In this document: positions 43,496 through 51,865 of the stretch, piece by piece | Numbering within the stretch: the stretch's first letter is position 1 | How the letters are laid out: every line of letters begins with the position of its first letter | Source of the DNA: Marinomonas piezotolerans | GTDB lineage: Bacteria > Pseudomonadota > Gammaproteobacteria > Pseudomonadales > Marinomonadaceae | Reading direction: 5' to 3' | Length of the DNA: 64,000 nt | NCBI RefSeq assembly: GCF_003362755.1 | Contig: NZ_QKRA01000001.1 | Coordinates: forward strand, 558,001-622,000 | The notes under the pieces: model-generated | What the model saw: only the letters and a program-made list of their open reading frames with translations | Told to the model about the DNA's origin: nothing | Databases searched by the model: none | Made by a program: the position numbers and the translations under genes

Positions 43496-44161
43496 CTAAT
43501 TTAGCCCTAAGCGAGTAGCAAGGCTCGCAGCTTCTGCTCTTGAGTTTACGTGTAGCTTGCGATAAATCTCTTTAATATAACCAGAGACGGTGTGATGACT
43601 TATATCCATAAGCTTGGCGGACTCTTTGACACTATAACCTTTGGCGATCAAGCGCAGTACTTCGCTTTCTCTAGGCGTCAGATGCAATAGGTTTGCTTCG
43701 ATTTCTTCATCGTTTAGATCAGGACGCTGGCCTTCGAGTGGATTAGTGGTGTGGAATTGATTCAAAAGTTTCATAGCAATAAGAGGCGATAGGGCAGGCC
43801 TATCCGAGACGATACCTTGGAGCATAGCAACCAATTCGTCTTCTTGCTGATCTTTTAATAAGTAGCCGTTTGCACCGGCCTTCAATGCGCTGAAAAGATA
43901 GTCGTCGTCATCAAAACTGGTGAGGACAATACATTGAACCGATGCTTTTCTAGCTTTGATATAAGAAATCACTGAATCGCCGCGGCCGTCAGGAAGATTT
44001 AAATCCACCATCATCAAATCCGTTTTGCAAATATCCAAAGCATGAACTTCCGATACGGTAGAGATGCCCACCACGACAGCCTGAGGAAATACCCGCTTAC
44101 AGAGTTTCACCACCCATTGCTGCACGTCTGGGTGGTCTTCTAGTACGACGATGTTTTTCAT
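43496..44161 (-). CDS. NarL/FixJ-type response regulator
   Basis: 221 aa from MKNIVVLEDHPDVQQ. Receiver domain with phospho-acceptor Asp53 (MMVDLNLPDG), acidic pair ED at 8-9 and Lys in YLLKD. LuxR-type HTH at the C-terminus (LTPRESEVLRLIAKGYSVKE, residues about 158-177). The start overlaps the kinase stop by four bases (ATGA) and has AGGGG upstream; the longer in-frame start at 44311 is inside the kinase gene and is rejected. Pairs with the kinase; likely targets include the lipoprotein genes with CCCCTAAT palindromes. Confidence 0.9.
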   Translation of the reverse strand: MKNIVVLEDHPDVQQWVVKLCKRVFPQAVVVGISTVSEVHALDICKTDLMMVDLNLPDGRGDSVISYIKARKASVQCIVLTSFDDDDYLFSALKAGANGYLLKDQQEDELVAMLQGIVSDRPALSPLIAMKLLNQFHTTNPLEGQRPDLNDEEIEANLLHLTPRESEVLRLIAKGYSVKESAKLMDISHHTVSGYIKEIYRKLHVNSRAEAASLATRLGLN

Positions 44162-46338
44162 ACGCGCCCCTGTTGTGTAGTGTGTTTCAAAACGATAGGC
44201 ACGCTCAGCGTCATCACAAGATGTCCTACTGAAGACATTTGCCAGTTGATGACCCCTTGCAGCTGAGCCACGCGACTTCTTATATGCGTCAACCCTCTGC
44301 CAGGTTTCCAACTATCTGGAGGTGCGACCTGTCCGTCATGCTCGATCCGGATCAATAGGTCGCCAGTGTCATATTGAATGTCGACATTGATAAAAGTTGG
44401 CGCAGCATGACGAAAAGCATTCGTCACAGCCTCTCTTAAAACCTGCCCTAAATTCAGTCGTTGCAATCCTCCTAACTGGCTTTCAACCTCAATCGCGGAG
44501 CTATGTAAGTTGAAATTAAACGCTAAGTCATCACCCGTGAAAAGTTTCTCTAATGCGCCTTTCCAACGCAGCAAATTCATTGAAAGCGGGGACATATTAT
44601 CGTCTAGAGCGGATAAGATATCTCTCAGCTCATTCCAGGCATAACGAGCCAACAAAGCACTTTGTGGGTCCTGTTTTTGGTGCATTATCGAAAGCAAGTA
44701 GCCGCCTAACGTATCGTGCATATCTTGACGGATACGTTTGCGCTCTAACTGAATACCTTCCTCTTTTGCCTTACTGGCAGTCACCGCATTGTTAAACAAA
44801 TTAACCAACGCATTGGCCGTTTTTTGATCATGACTATTGAACAAGCGCTTGCCACGATCCGCGTAAAGTAACTCTAATCGCCTGTCTTTATCAGGTAACG
44901 GAATCATCAATTGGCTACCATCGCTGGAGACGTTCACTTTATCTAAACGCTGCGGTAGAGAATTGATGTAAAGGGGATCATATAGCTTCACTAGGCAATC
45001 TTGCATGCCACTCGATAACTGAGAGTGATTGGCGCTCCCTGCGATAACCGAGACTATATCGGGTAACAATGATTGAAGTTTCTGCTCATTGCTCAATACT
45101 AATTTGTGCAATAACCGCTGCCGAATTGGAAAATAGACCCACCCCGTCAACGCTAACGCAAGCCAGCTCGCTTGCTGATATGAAATGTCTAATAGCACGA
45201 TAAATAAAACATCAAGACCAATCACTAATAAGCCAAATGCGAACCAGATAAGGCTCTCAGACCACCACCTTTCATATTCAAATAATTTATAACGGGAAAC
45301 TGCGATCGCCATGATCAAATAGATGCTAGCAAACGCACCAAATGCAAAGCTCTGAGAAATAAGGGGCTCTATTTCAAATATTGGGGGTAAAAAGATGAGC
45401 ACGACAAAGATGCTCGGGCCAAAGATTGTAGATAGTGCAAACCACTTGATCAGTATTAGAAACTGAGGTTGAGTTCGACTGCGCCACCAATGGATCAACA
45501 CCATCGATATAACACCAATCAATGTAGCACAAGAGACCAAACGGATACTGACATCAAAGTTGGGTAACCACTGTAGGGTGTTGAGTACCCATAACGAAGC
45601 AAAACCAATGTATAGGTAACGTGGCACTTTAAGAGCTGAAATAGGGTAGGGGAACAACCAATTTAGCGAGAGCATCGCGGCGCAGAATATATATAACCCT
45701 AAATGATCCATAACTGACAAAAAATGAAATACCTCACCCGACACCGCGAGCGGGCGAGAGCTGTAGATCGCTGCTGGGAATATTGTCACCGCGATAAATA
45801 TTGCTGATATATAGTACTGGGTGGCGGCGGGATCATTCTGCCGAAATGACCATAGCCATGCTCCGATGATCAATGCAATGGCAACAGGGACTAACTGAGC
45901 CCAAAAGTTGAAAGGCAACTCATACCAATGTCGATAGCCCGTATTCACCTTTAGGGTGGCGCCGTCTTCTGTTTTGAGCAACACATGGCTTTGCGACAAG
46001 TGGTGAAAAAGCGCACTTTGCTTTTCAAAAAAAGCATTGTACCGCTGGTAATCATTCAAATAGTCAGGCTCTTCAATTAAATCCACGGCTGATAACTGGA
46101 GCCACTCATCAGGGATGCCTGATATCGCCGTCACAATATGACGGTTACCTTGATCAGAGTACGTTAACCGCTGCTCTTCAACACTGAATTGACCTGTCAC
46201 ACTGGGCAATTGAGTGGCATAAAACACGGTAATAACCGCAAAGACAAACAACAACATTAATGTCGATATGATGACTTTGCTTGGCGCAAAGCGTAAAGCA
46301 ATCGTAGGCTGCAGCGATTGAGGGGGCGCTTGATTCAT
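44158..46338 (-). CDS. Membrane sensor histidine kinase (HisKA_3/NarX-like)
   Basis: 726 aa. An N-terminal membrane anchor and a periplasmic loop are followed by about eight more hydrophobic helices (for example LVPVAIALIIGAWLW, FIAVTIFPAAIYS, LYIFCAAMLSLNWLF). The H-box is ERKRIRQDMHDTLGGYLLSI, the HisKA_3 type with HDTLGG, and a HATPase domain (LREAVTNAFRHA) lies at the C-terminus. The multi-helix input suggests sensing of a membrane or lipophilic signal; ligand unknown. Divergent from the lipoprotein gene at 46500, sharing its CCCCTAAT site. Confidence 0.9.
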   Translation of the reverse strand: MNQAPPQSLQPTIALRFAPSKVIISTLMLLFVFAVITVFYATQLPSVTGQFSVEEQRLTYSDQGNRHIVTAISGIPDEWLQLSAVDLIEEPDYLNDYQRYNAFFEKQSALFHHLSQSHVLLKTEDGATLKVNTGYRHWYELPFNFWAQLVPVAIALIIGAWLWSFRQNDPAATQYYISAIFIAVTIFPAAIYSSRPLAVSGEVFHFLSVMDHLGLYIFCAAMLSLNWLFPYPISALKVPRYLYIGFASLWVLNTLQWLPNFDVSIRLVSCATLIGVISMVLIHWWRSRTQPQFLILIKWFALSTIFGPSIFVVLIFLPPIFEIEPLISQSFAFGAFASIYLIMAIAVSRYKLFEYERWWSESLIWFAFGLLVIGLDVLFIVLLDISYQQASWLALALTGWVYFPIRQRLLHKLVLSNEQKLQSLLPDIVSVIAGSANHSQLSSGMQDCLVKLYDPLYINSLPQRLDKVNVSSDGSQLMIPLPDKDRRLELLYADRGKRLFNSHDQKTANALVNLFNNAVTASKAKEEGIQLERKRIRQDMHDTLGGYLLSIMHQKQDPQSALLARYAWNELRDILSALDDNMSPLSMNLLRWKGALEKLFTGDDLAFNFNLHSSAIEVESQLGGLQRLNLGQVLREAVTNAFRHAAPTFINVDIQYDTGDLLIRIEHDGQVAPPDSWKPGRGLTHIRSRVAQLQGVINWQMSSVGHLVMTLSVPIVLKHTTQQGRV

Positions 46339-46423
46339 ATGGTTTTAACACTTACCCATGCACTTATTAACTCATAGTAGTCCAATTCCTTACTAGTTTG
46401 GCATGTTTTCAGCGTCATCTTAG

Positions 46424-46440
46424 CCCCCCTAATGAGGGGG
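46424..46440. promoter_or_regulatory. C/G-rich palindrome upstream of lipoprotein 2 and the kinase gene
   Basis: CCCCCCTAATGAGGGGG; the arms CCCCT and AGGGG are spaced by four bases. It lies in the divergent gap of the two-component genes and lipoprotein 2, about 60 bases from the GTG start. Matches the site at 40319-40340. Confidence 0.6.
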
Positions 46441-46499
46441 TGCCTATATATGGCAGATACTCGTAGTGTCTGATCTATTGCTTACTAGGAGATCAAGCT

Positions 46500-48509
46500 G
46501 TGAATATTAAAAACGTTGTGACACCTATATTGATCACTTTACCCTTGTTATTGGCGGGGTGCGGTGGCGGATCGAGCGAATCAGACGACTCATCATCGGA
46601 GCTAAGCATTACGCCCTCATTGGGCAAAGTTAGCAACGCAGAAGTTATACTCTTTCAAAGTGATGGCTCTACTCAATTAGCACGGGGCGAGCTTGCAGAC
46701 GATGGCACCATCAAAATTTCATACAGCGGTAGCTATAGTGGTCCTATCATTGTAGCGGTAAAAGGGGACAGCGACGCTGTCTACTTTGATGAGGCCAGTA
46801 ACACAACTGTTTCGTTTGGTGCGGGAAAGTTGCTGCGAGCGATAGTGCCTTCTGGGACTAAAACAACTGGGGTGACGCCGCTGACTGAAGTGGCTTATCA
46901 ATTGTCCCTTAACAACAGTATCGCCCTTACTGATCAGTCGGTTGACCAACTCAATGAGCGCGTGCGTAAAGCCCTAGCGCCTGAAATACTCAGCATTATT
47001 GAACCGCCAACCCTATTTGACGACAAAATCACAGCAGGAGATCTAAAAAACACTGACGCCGGTCGTTATGCGCTGCGCTTAGCAGCTCTCGCACAACTGG
47101 GAGCGTCGAATGCAAGCCCTGCATTGAGCATTGCTGAGCAGCTCGCTCAAGATATGGCTGATGGAGTCATCGACGGAAAGTCATCGGATAACGCTATCTC
47201 AGGTCTACTGTATGACTCCAATACATTAGCGTCCACACTAGACAGCCACCTAACAACTTTCGCAACGAAATATGGCGCAGCGGATCTAAAATCAGCTTTG
47301 AGTGGTTATGCCGCCATTACAAAAACTGTGGACGTTAAAGACCTATTGAAACAGGGAGCAGGTAACAGTTCGCTACCTTCATTTGTTTCAGGAAAAATCG
47401 TCACGATGGAATATAACAGCGCTGCCACGGGCTCGCCGTATGCCAATGGAGATAAAGTACTATTTTCTTTCAGTAGCAGTGGTAGCTTGATGCTCACAGA
47501 CCAATACACTCTAGTGGCCAAAAGCTTTACCGTTCGAGGTAACGAATACGTTTGGAGCGATGCCACTAATAATCTTGAGTATGCGCTGTCGGTATCGAAT
47601 AACGCTATTAACGAAGTGAATGTGTTCGGCTCTGGGACTAAGCCGTTTTATGGTCAATTTACGTTGGTTAAGCAGGCCAGTGATCCGGTAACTCTAGACT
47701 TAACGGGTGATGGAGCCGCGTTAGCAGGAGGGAGTGGAGCAACGGGAACCGCAAACAAGACAACGTATACCTATACTGGGCACCCCGTCGCTGGCAGTCC
47801 TTTGTATTCATCTGTTCCAACCACTAAAACTGGCTTCTTTACGGCTTACGATGGTACCAACGCACTCACCAAATGGACCATTTATGGGTTCCCAACCACA
47901 CTTGGCACTTATCAGTGTGGCGGCGGTGGTACCGCTCCGTTTATTTCTCTCACGTTAAGTGGTGTTCCGTATTTGTCAGCTTCGTGCAAAATCGAGGTGA
48001 CATCAGTGAGTACAACGGAAGTAGAAGGTCGATTTGCAGTGGCACTAGAAGGTAGCAACAAAACCTCCTTTAGTACGGTTTCAGATGGATACTTCCGTTA
48101 CAAAGTGCCAGAAACTCCTGCGGGTAATGGATTAGGGCAAGGCGAGCTTGGCTATAGCATGGACGTCAACGGTAAGAATGTCACAGTCAACAATGTGCCA
48201 GCTTTAGACGGCGCGGATCGACAAGTAGCAGACTATCTAACGCTTGGCGACACGCCTACATTCCAAATAAATATGATTCCTGAAGGTAAAAGTGGTTCGT
48301 ATACTTGTGGTCAAGGCCCAAATGCATATCGGCGCGTTGCCATGTCCTACCAAGGTCATTCCTCCAACAATTCTGGCTCATGTACGGTCGACGTAGTCTA
48401 TGCCAATGGCGTTTACTCAGGTACCTACAGTGGCACACTGTACAGCAATACTGGAGACAAAATGGTGATTACCAATGGAGTACTACGAAACGACGGCTCG
48501 TCTCTTTAA
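46500..48509 (+). CDS. Large lipoprotein, unknown function
   Basis: 669 aa from a GTG start with AGGAG upstream. Signal peptide with lipobox LLAGC (Cys about 21) followed by GGGSSESDDSSSE linker. The N-terminal half begins with a beta-sandwich-like segment (LGKVSNAEVILFQSDGSTQL). The C-terminal third holds two related Cys-pair modules (YQCGGGG ... CKIEV and YTCGQGP ... CTVDV), each followed by a VEGRF or YSGTYSG strand. No family recognised. Shares operator and design with the lipoprotein at 40402. Confidence 0.78.
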   Translation: MNIKNVVTPILITLPLLLAGCGGGSSESDDSSSELSITPSLGKVSNAEVILFQSDGSTQLARGELADDGTIKISYSGSYSGPIIVAVKGDSDAVYFDEASNTTVSFGAGKLLRAIVPSGTKTTGVTPLTEVAYQLSLNNSIALTDQSVDQLNERVRKALAPEILSIIEPPTLFDDKITAGDLKNTDAGRYALRLAALAQLGASNASPALSIAEQLAQDMADGVIDGKSSDNAISGLLYDSNTLASTLDSHLTTFATKYGAADLKSALSGYAAITKTVDVKDLLKQGAGNSSLPSFVSGKIVTMEYNSAATGSPYANGDKVLFSFSSSGSLMLTDQYTLVAKSFTVRGNEYVWSDATNNLEYALSVSNNAINEVNVFGSGTKPFYGQFTLVKQASDPVTLDLTGDGAALAGGSGATGTANKTTYTYTGHPVAGSPLYSSVPTTKTGFFTAYDGTNALTKWTIYGFPTTLGTYQCGGGGTAPFISLTLSGVPYLSASCKIEVTSVSTTEVEGRFAVALEGSNKTSFSTVSDGYFRYKVPETPAGNGLGQGELGYSMDVNGKNVTVNNVPALDGADRQVADYLTLGDTPTFQINMIPEGKSGSYTCGQGPNAYRRVAMSYQGHSSNNSGSCTVDVVYANGVYSGTYSGTLYSNTGDKMVITNGVLRNDGSSL

Positions 48510-48526
48510 CTCAACAACTTAAAACA

Positions 48527-48567
48527 ATGGCAAGTAACCTTTAGGGAAAATGTCTGTTACTTGCCAT
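48527..48567 (+). terminator. Hairpin after lipoprotein 2
   Basis: A perfect 12-bp stem ATGGCAAGTAAC (48527-48538) with GTTACTTGCCAT (48556-48567), 18 bases after the stop; no T tract. Confidence 0.5.
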
Positions 48568-48679
48568 AGGCACTCCAATGACTTCGCCAAAAAATAGATG
48601 TACCTGTTTTAAAAGCGATCTATGATAAGTCCATTAGTGTCGCGCGAATACCGTGCTACGAATGTGAAAAGGAGGCCAT

Positions 48680-49225
48680 ATGGACTTATCTCAGCAACAG
48701 GTGATTGACTTCTGGTTCAATGAAATCGAACCGAAGCAATGGTTTGAAAAAGATTTAGCGTTTGATGCTTTGATCCAGTCTCGATTTGGAGTACTTCATG
48801 ATCGAGCGAAGGCGGGAGAACTCGTTGGTTGGCGCAATACTGCGCAGGGAGCACTGGCGGAGGTCATCGTTTTAGATCAATTCAGTCGCAACATATATCG
48901 CGACCAGCCAGAATCGTTTGCGAGTGATCCCTTGGCGTTATCCTTGGCTCAGTTTGCGATAGCAAAAGGCTTTGATGTTGAGCTAACGACTAATTATCGA
49001 ACCTTCCTGTATATGCCATTCATGCACAGTGAATCTAAACTGATTCATCAAGAAGCGTTGCGCTTATTTGAATCGCTTGGTGTGGAGAACTCCCTACATT
49101 TTGAAAAGCAGCATAAAGCAATTATTGATCGTTTTGGCCGCTATCCGCACCGAAATGCCATTCTAGGCCGTGTATCGACAGCGGAAGAAGCTGCTTTTCT
49201 TGAACAGCCAAATTCAAGTTTCTAG
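48680..49225 (+). CDS. DUF924 family protein
   Basis: 181 aa. Signature VIDFWFNEIEPKQWFEKD at the N-terminus, then VIVLDQFSRNIYRDQPESFA and FLYMPFMHSESKLIHQEALR, all characteristic of DUF924 (all-helical, tetratricopeptide-like). Biochemical function is unknown. AGGAGG lies 5 bases before the ATG. A cupin gene follows 42 bases downstream. Confidence 0.9.
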   Translation: MDLSQQQVIDFWFNEIEPKQWFEKDLAFDALIQSRFGVLHDRAKAGELVGWRNTAQGALAEVIVLDQFSRNIYRDQPESFASDPLALSLAQFAIAKGFDVELTTNYRTFLYMPFMHSESKLIHQEALRLFESLGVENSLHFEKQHKAIIDRFGRYPHRNAILGRVSTAEEAAFLEQPNSSF

Positions 49226-49267
49226 CCAGTTTATAAACAAATCAGCCATGTAGTAGAGGCATCAACA

Positions 49268-49579
49268 TTGGAAATTATTAGAAGTCGTGAGTTCACTGCA
49301 AGCCGTGCTTGGGGCGCTAAAGAAATCGCCAATATGGGGGGAATAACGACCCGCTTACATTGGACAAACCAACCTTATAAATGGCATATCAATGATGGTG
49401 AAGAAGTGTTTGTCGTGTTAGATGGTACGGTTGAAATGCGGTACAAAGAGGATGGCTTAGAGCTCTCGACATTACTTACGGTAGGCGATATTTTCTACGC
49501 ATCAATCGGTACTGAGCATGTTGCCCATCCACAGGGCGAAGCAAGGATCTTAGTGGTAGAAAAAGAGGGCAGCGTATGA
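49268..49579 (+). CDS. Small cupin-domain protein
   Basis: 103 aa single cupin. Motif 1 region is WHINDGEEVFVVLDGTVEMR (His, Glu metal ligands) and motif 2 region is GDIFYASIGTEHVAHP. TTG start with an AGAGG-type site upstream. Likely a metal-binding enzyme or sensor; substrate unknown. Same strand as DUF924 and probably in the same unit. Confidence 0.82.
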   Translation: MEIIRSREFTASRAWGAKEIANMGGITTRLHWTNQPYKWHINDGEEVFVVLDGTVEMRYKEDGLELSTLLTVGDIFYASIGTEHVAHPQGEARILVVEKEGSV

Positions 49580-49655
49580 GTTATTGGCACACTAATACGG
49601 CATGGACTGATCATGTTTATTCCATGCCATATCAATGATGCCACGCTAATAAGCG

Positions 49656-50513
49656 CTAATCTTCGTCGTTAGCGTTTTTAATACGATCTAATCTATCCTG
49701 CTCTTCTTCAAATGCCGCTTGAATTTCTGTTAACACGGAATCCACGTCTGCGGCTTCCTCAGGCTCGTCAAAATGTCCGGTTAACTCAGTATCAGGCTTG
49801 AGCTTACCGGCTTCGTAGATCGACCAGATCTCTTTCGCATATTTTGTATCAAGCAACTCTGGGGCAAAAGCGCCATAGTAATCACGCATGTTATTAACAT
49901 CGCGTTCTAGCATCCATTCGGCATGGTTATTAGCGACAGCGTCAACCGCTTGCGGTAAATCGATGATAACGGGGCCTTTGGAGTCAACTAGTACATTGAA
50001 CTCGGACAAGTCCCCATGCACGATTCCTGCGCACAACATACGAACAACGTCGCGAATAATCTGATCATGATCAGCACGTGCTTGCTCAGCAGAAAGGGTC
50101 ACGTCGTTTAAACGAGGGGCTACGTCACCATCATCATCGGTGACAAGCTCCATTAACAGTACGCCATCAAAACAACCATATGGAGTAGGGACTCGTACGC
50201 CCGCTTGGGCCAGTTTAAACAGTGCGTCAACTTCCGCATTATGCCAAAGAGTCTCTTGTTCTTCACGACCGTATTTGGAGCCTTTTTCCATCGCTCGTGC
50301 ACGACGACTATTACGGACTTTGCGACCTTCACGATATTGCACTGCCTGTTTAAAGCTGCGCTTACCAGCATCTTTATAAACCTTCGCACAACGTATATCT
50401 GAACCACAACGCACGACATAAACGGTTGCTTCCTTGCCACTCATTAATTGGCTGATGACTTCATCAACCAATCCATCTTCAATCAGTGGTTGAATTCTTT
50501 TAGGGACTTTCAT
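49656..50513 (-). CDS. RIO-type serine protein kinase
   Basis: 285 aa RIO1-like kinase. Glycine-loop equivalent SGKEATVYVVRCG with the ATP Lys in CAKVYKD, catalytic loop VHGDLSEFNVLV (Asp and Asn) and metal loop IIDLPQAVD. A charged acidic tail follows (AAFEEEQDRLDRIKN). Bacterial RIO kinases are present in many marine gammaproteobacteria; the target is unknown, although in other domains RIO kinases act on ribosome maturation. Confidence 0.88.
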   Translation of the reverse strand: MKVPKRIQPLIEDGLVDEVISQLMSGKEATVYVVRCGSDIRCAKVYKDAGKRSFKQAVQYREGRKVRNSRRARAMEKGSKYGREEQETLWHNAEVDALFKLAQAGVRVPTPYGCFDGVLLMELVTDDDGDVAPRLNDVTLSAEQARADHDQIIRDVVRMLCAGIVHGDLSEFNVLVDSKGPVIIDLPQAVDAVANNHAEWMLERDVNNMRDYYGAFAPELLDTKYAKEIWSIYEAGKLKPDTELTGHFDEPEEAADVDSVLTEIQAAFEEEQDRLDRIKNANDED

Positions 50514-50999
50514 GTGGCTCCTATTGTGGGGGGCAAACGACAGACAATACGAATGCTTTTAGACATGGTGATTGCTCATTACCCTAAACTATGAAGGGTA
50601 ATGATTCTAGACTGCGAGTATCGGATGCTTGGTGTCGTAACACAATAGCGTAGGGCTAAAAAGGTATGTAACCCACCGTCTAATTTATCTAGGCCTAATT
50701 TGTGAACACAAAATACACAGCTATCCTCAAAAACCAGTCATATTGTTACCCAATACGACCATGGTGCGCGCATTCGTTGCAGCCACGCTCATAAGTGGTT
50801 GACATAATTAACTTTAATGATAATTCTTTGGAAGCAAATAGGTTAAAAGGTGATTCTGTGCAATACCTGCAATTATTTGTTCGTCTTTTTACAATGAAGT
50901 AGTTGAAAAAGGACGCAATGGCCCTTAGGTTTATAGATGTGACAATAAAACGCTAAACGTCCCTAATTTCGAGGGGATAGGAATAAGGAATCAACACTT
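50514..50999. other. Non-coding gap between the RIO kinase and hpf
   Basis: 486 bases, no gene. It contains a perfect 9-bp hairpin CATTACCCT (50577-50585) with AGGGTAATG (50595-50603) upstream of the kinase gene. The rest is AT-rich promoter-like sequence for the two divergent genes. No promoter assigned with confidence. Confidence 0.4.
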
Positions 51000-51395
51000 A
51001 TGTATACACTAGATATCAGCGGTCACCACGTTCATACGACTGAAGAAGTTCAAGCTACCATCAAAGAGGGAATGGATCAGTTAGCTGAAATCAACAGCCA
51101 CATCACTTCTATCAAAGTTATTGTCAATTCAGAAAACCATCACAACAAAAGCGAGCTAATCGTTGAGGCGAGAGTACACATACCAGGCCATGATTTATTC
51201 GCAACCGTAACCACCGATAAACAGTTGGCGATTGCGGTTGATATGCTCGTAGAAAAACTAGAGAAACAACTTCTGAAACATAAATCTAAACATGAGGGTC
51301 GTAAACATCACCCAGACGCTCGTGATGTAGAAACCGAACAGGAGCGAGAAGAACAAGCAGAGTTTAATGAGTTAGAACGCCGTGACGTTGTCTAA
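51000..51395 (+). CDS. Ribosome hibernation-promoting factor / RaiA family
   Basis: 131 aa, short-type HPF/YfiA fold: MYTLDISGHHVHTTEEVQAT, then VIVNSENHHNKSELIVEARV, KHKSKHEGRKHHP basic patch, and an acidic tail (TEQEREEQAEFNELERRD) like that of YfiA. It binds the 30S subunit and blocks translation in stationary phase. The sequence diverges from canonical Hpf, so this is possibly a second copy. Monocistronic with its own terminator. Confidence 0.82.
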   Translation: MYTLDISGHHVHTTEEVQATIKEGMDQLAEINSHITSIKVIVNSENHHNKSELIVEARVHIPGHDLFATVTTDKQLAIAVDMLVEKLEKQLLKHKSKHEGRKHHPDARDVETEQEREEQAEFNELERRDVV

Positions 51396-51419
51396 CGTTC
51401 ATTAATCACTCAAAAAAAG

Positions 51420-51442
51420 AACCCGCTGAGGCGGGTTTTTTT
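51420..51442 (+). terminator. Terminator after hpf
   Basis: AACCCGC (51420-51426), loop TGAG, GCGGGTT and eight T in total. Confidence 0.9.
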
Positions 51443-51584
51443 ATGCCCACAGATTACTTAGCTCATCACTCTACGATATACATTGATTCCCATCTGCCCC
51501 TGTAATAGCTGCTGCAAACGCCTAGCGACAGTTTTATACAAACCTTAGGAAATGAATTAATACAGTGCAGCAGAACTAAAGTGG

Positions 51585-51601
51585 TGCCTATCAATAGGGC
51601 A
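51585..51601. promoter_or_regulatory. Candidate NtrC enhancer site
   Basis: TGCCTATCAATAGGGCA is an imperfect palindrome about 100 bases upstream of the sigma54 promoter, in form and position like an NtrC site (TGCNC-N-GNGCA). Only this one site is clear. Confidence 0.4.
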
Positions 51602-51676
51602 AATAGATCTACTTCTGTGTTTGATTAGTGAAGTAAATCTAATTCAAACCGTTGAAAATAGGGGTTTTTAATTTAT

Positions 51677-51692
51677 TGGCATAATAAATGCT
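51677..51692 (+). promoter_or_regulatory. Sigma54 promoter of the nas operon
   Basis: TGGCAT-AATAA-ATGCT: GG at 51678-51679 and GC at 51690-51691 with exactly 10 bases between, the obligatory -24/-12 spacing. Nitrate assimilation operons are commonly NtrC/sigma54 dependent. Confidence 0.78.
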
Positions 51693-51718
51693 TTACAAGA
51701 ACCAGTAACTAACATTTC

Positions 51719-51834
51719 GGCGATCCCCATTGACGGGGAAGTCGCCTAAGTCATTAATCTTCAATGTTGAACCATTAATGACTGGCAAAGGTGCCTGTGA
51801 TCACATTTTTTGTGCTCGCATGCACCTTTTTTTT
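51719..51834 (+). promoter_or_regulatory. Dual-hexaloop ANTAR (NasR/NasT-type) antitermination leader
   Basis: Hairpin 1: GGCGA/TCGCC and CCCC/GGGG enclosing hexaloop ATTGAC (51729-51734). Hairpin 2: GTCATTAAT (51750-51758) pairs with ATTAATGAC (51774-51782), and TTC/GAA enclose hexaloop AATGTT (51763-51768). Both loops have A at position 1 and G at position 4, the known ANTAR recognition rule. An intrinsic terminator follows: AAAGGTGC (51787-51794) with GCACCTTT (51822-51829), then T tract to 51834. A nitrate-responsive ANTAR protein should bind and prevent termination. The regulator gene is not in the window. Confidence 0.85.
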
Positions 51835-51865
51835 GTTTTTAAGAAGCCCAAACTGGAGTTTGAAT

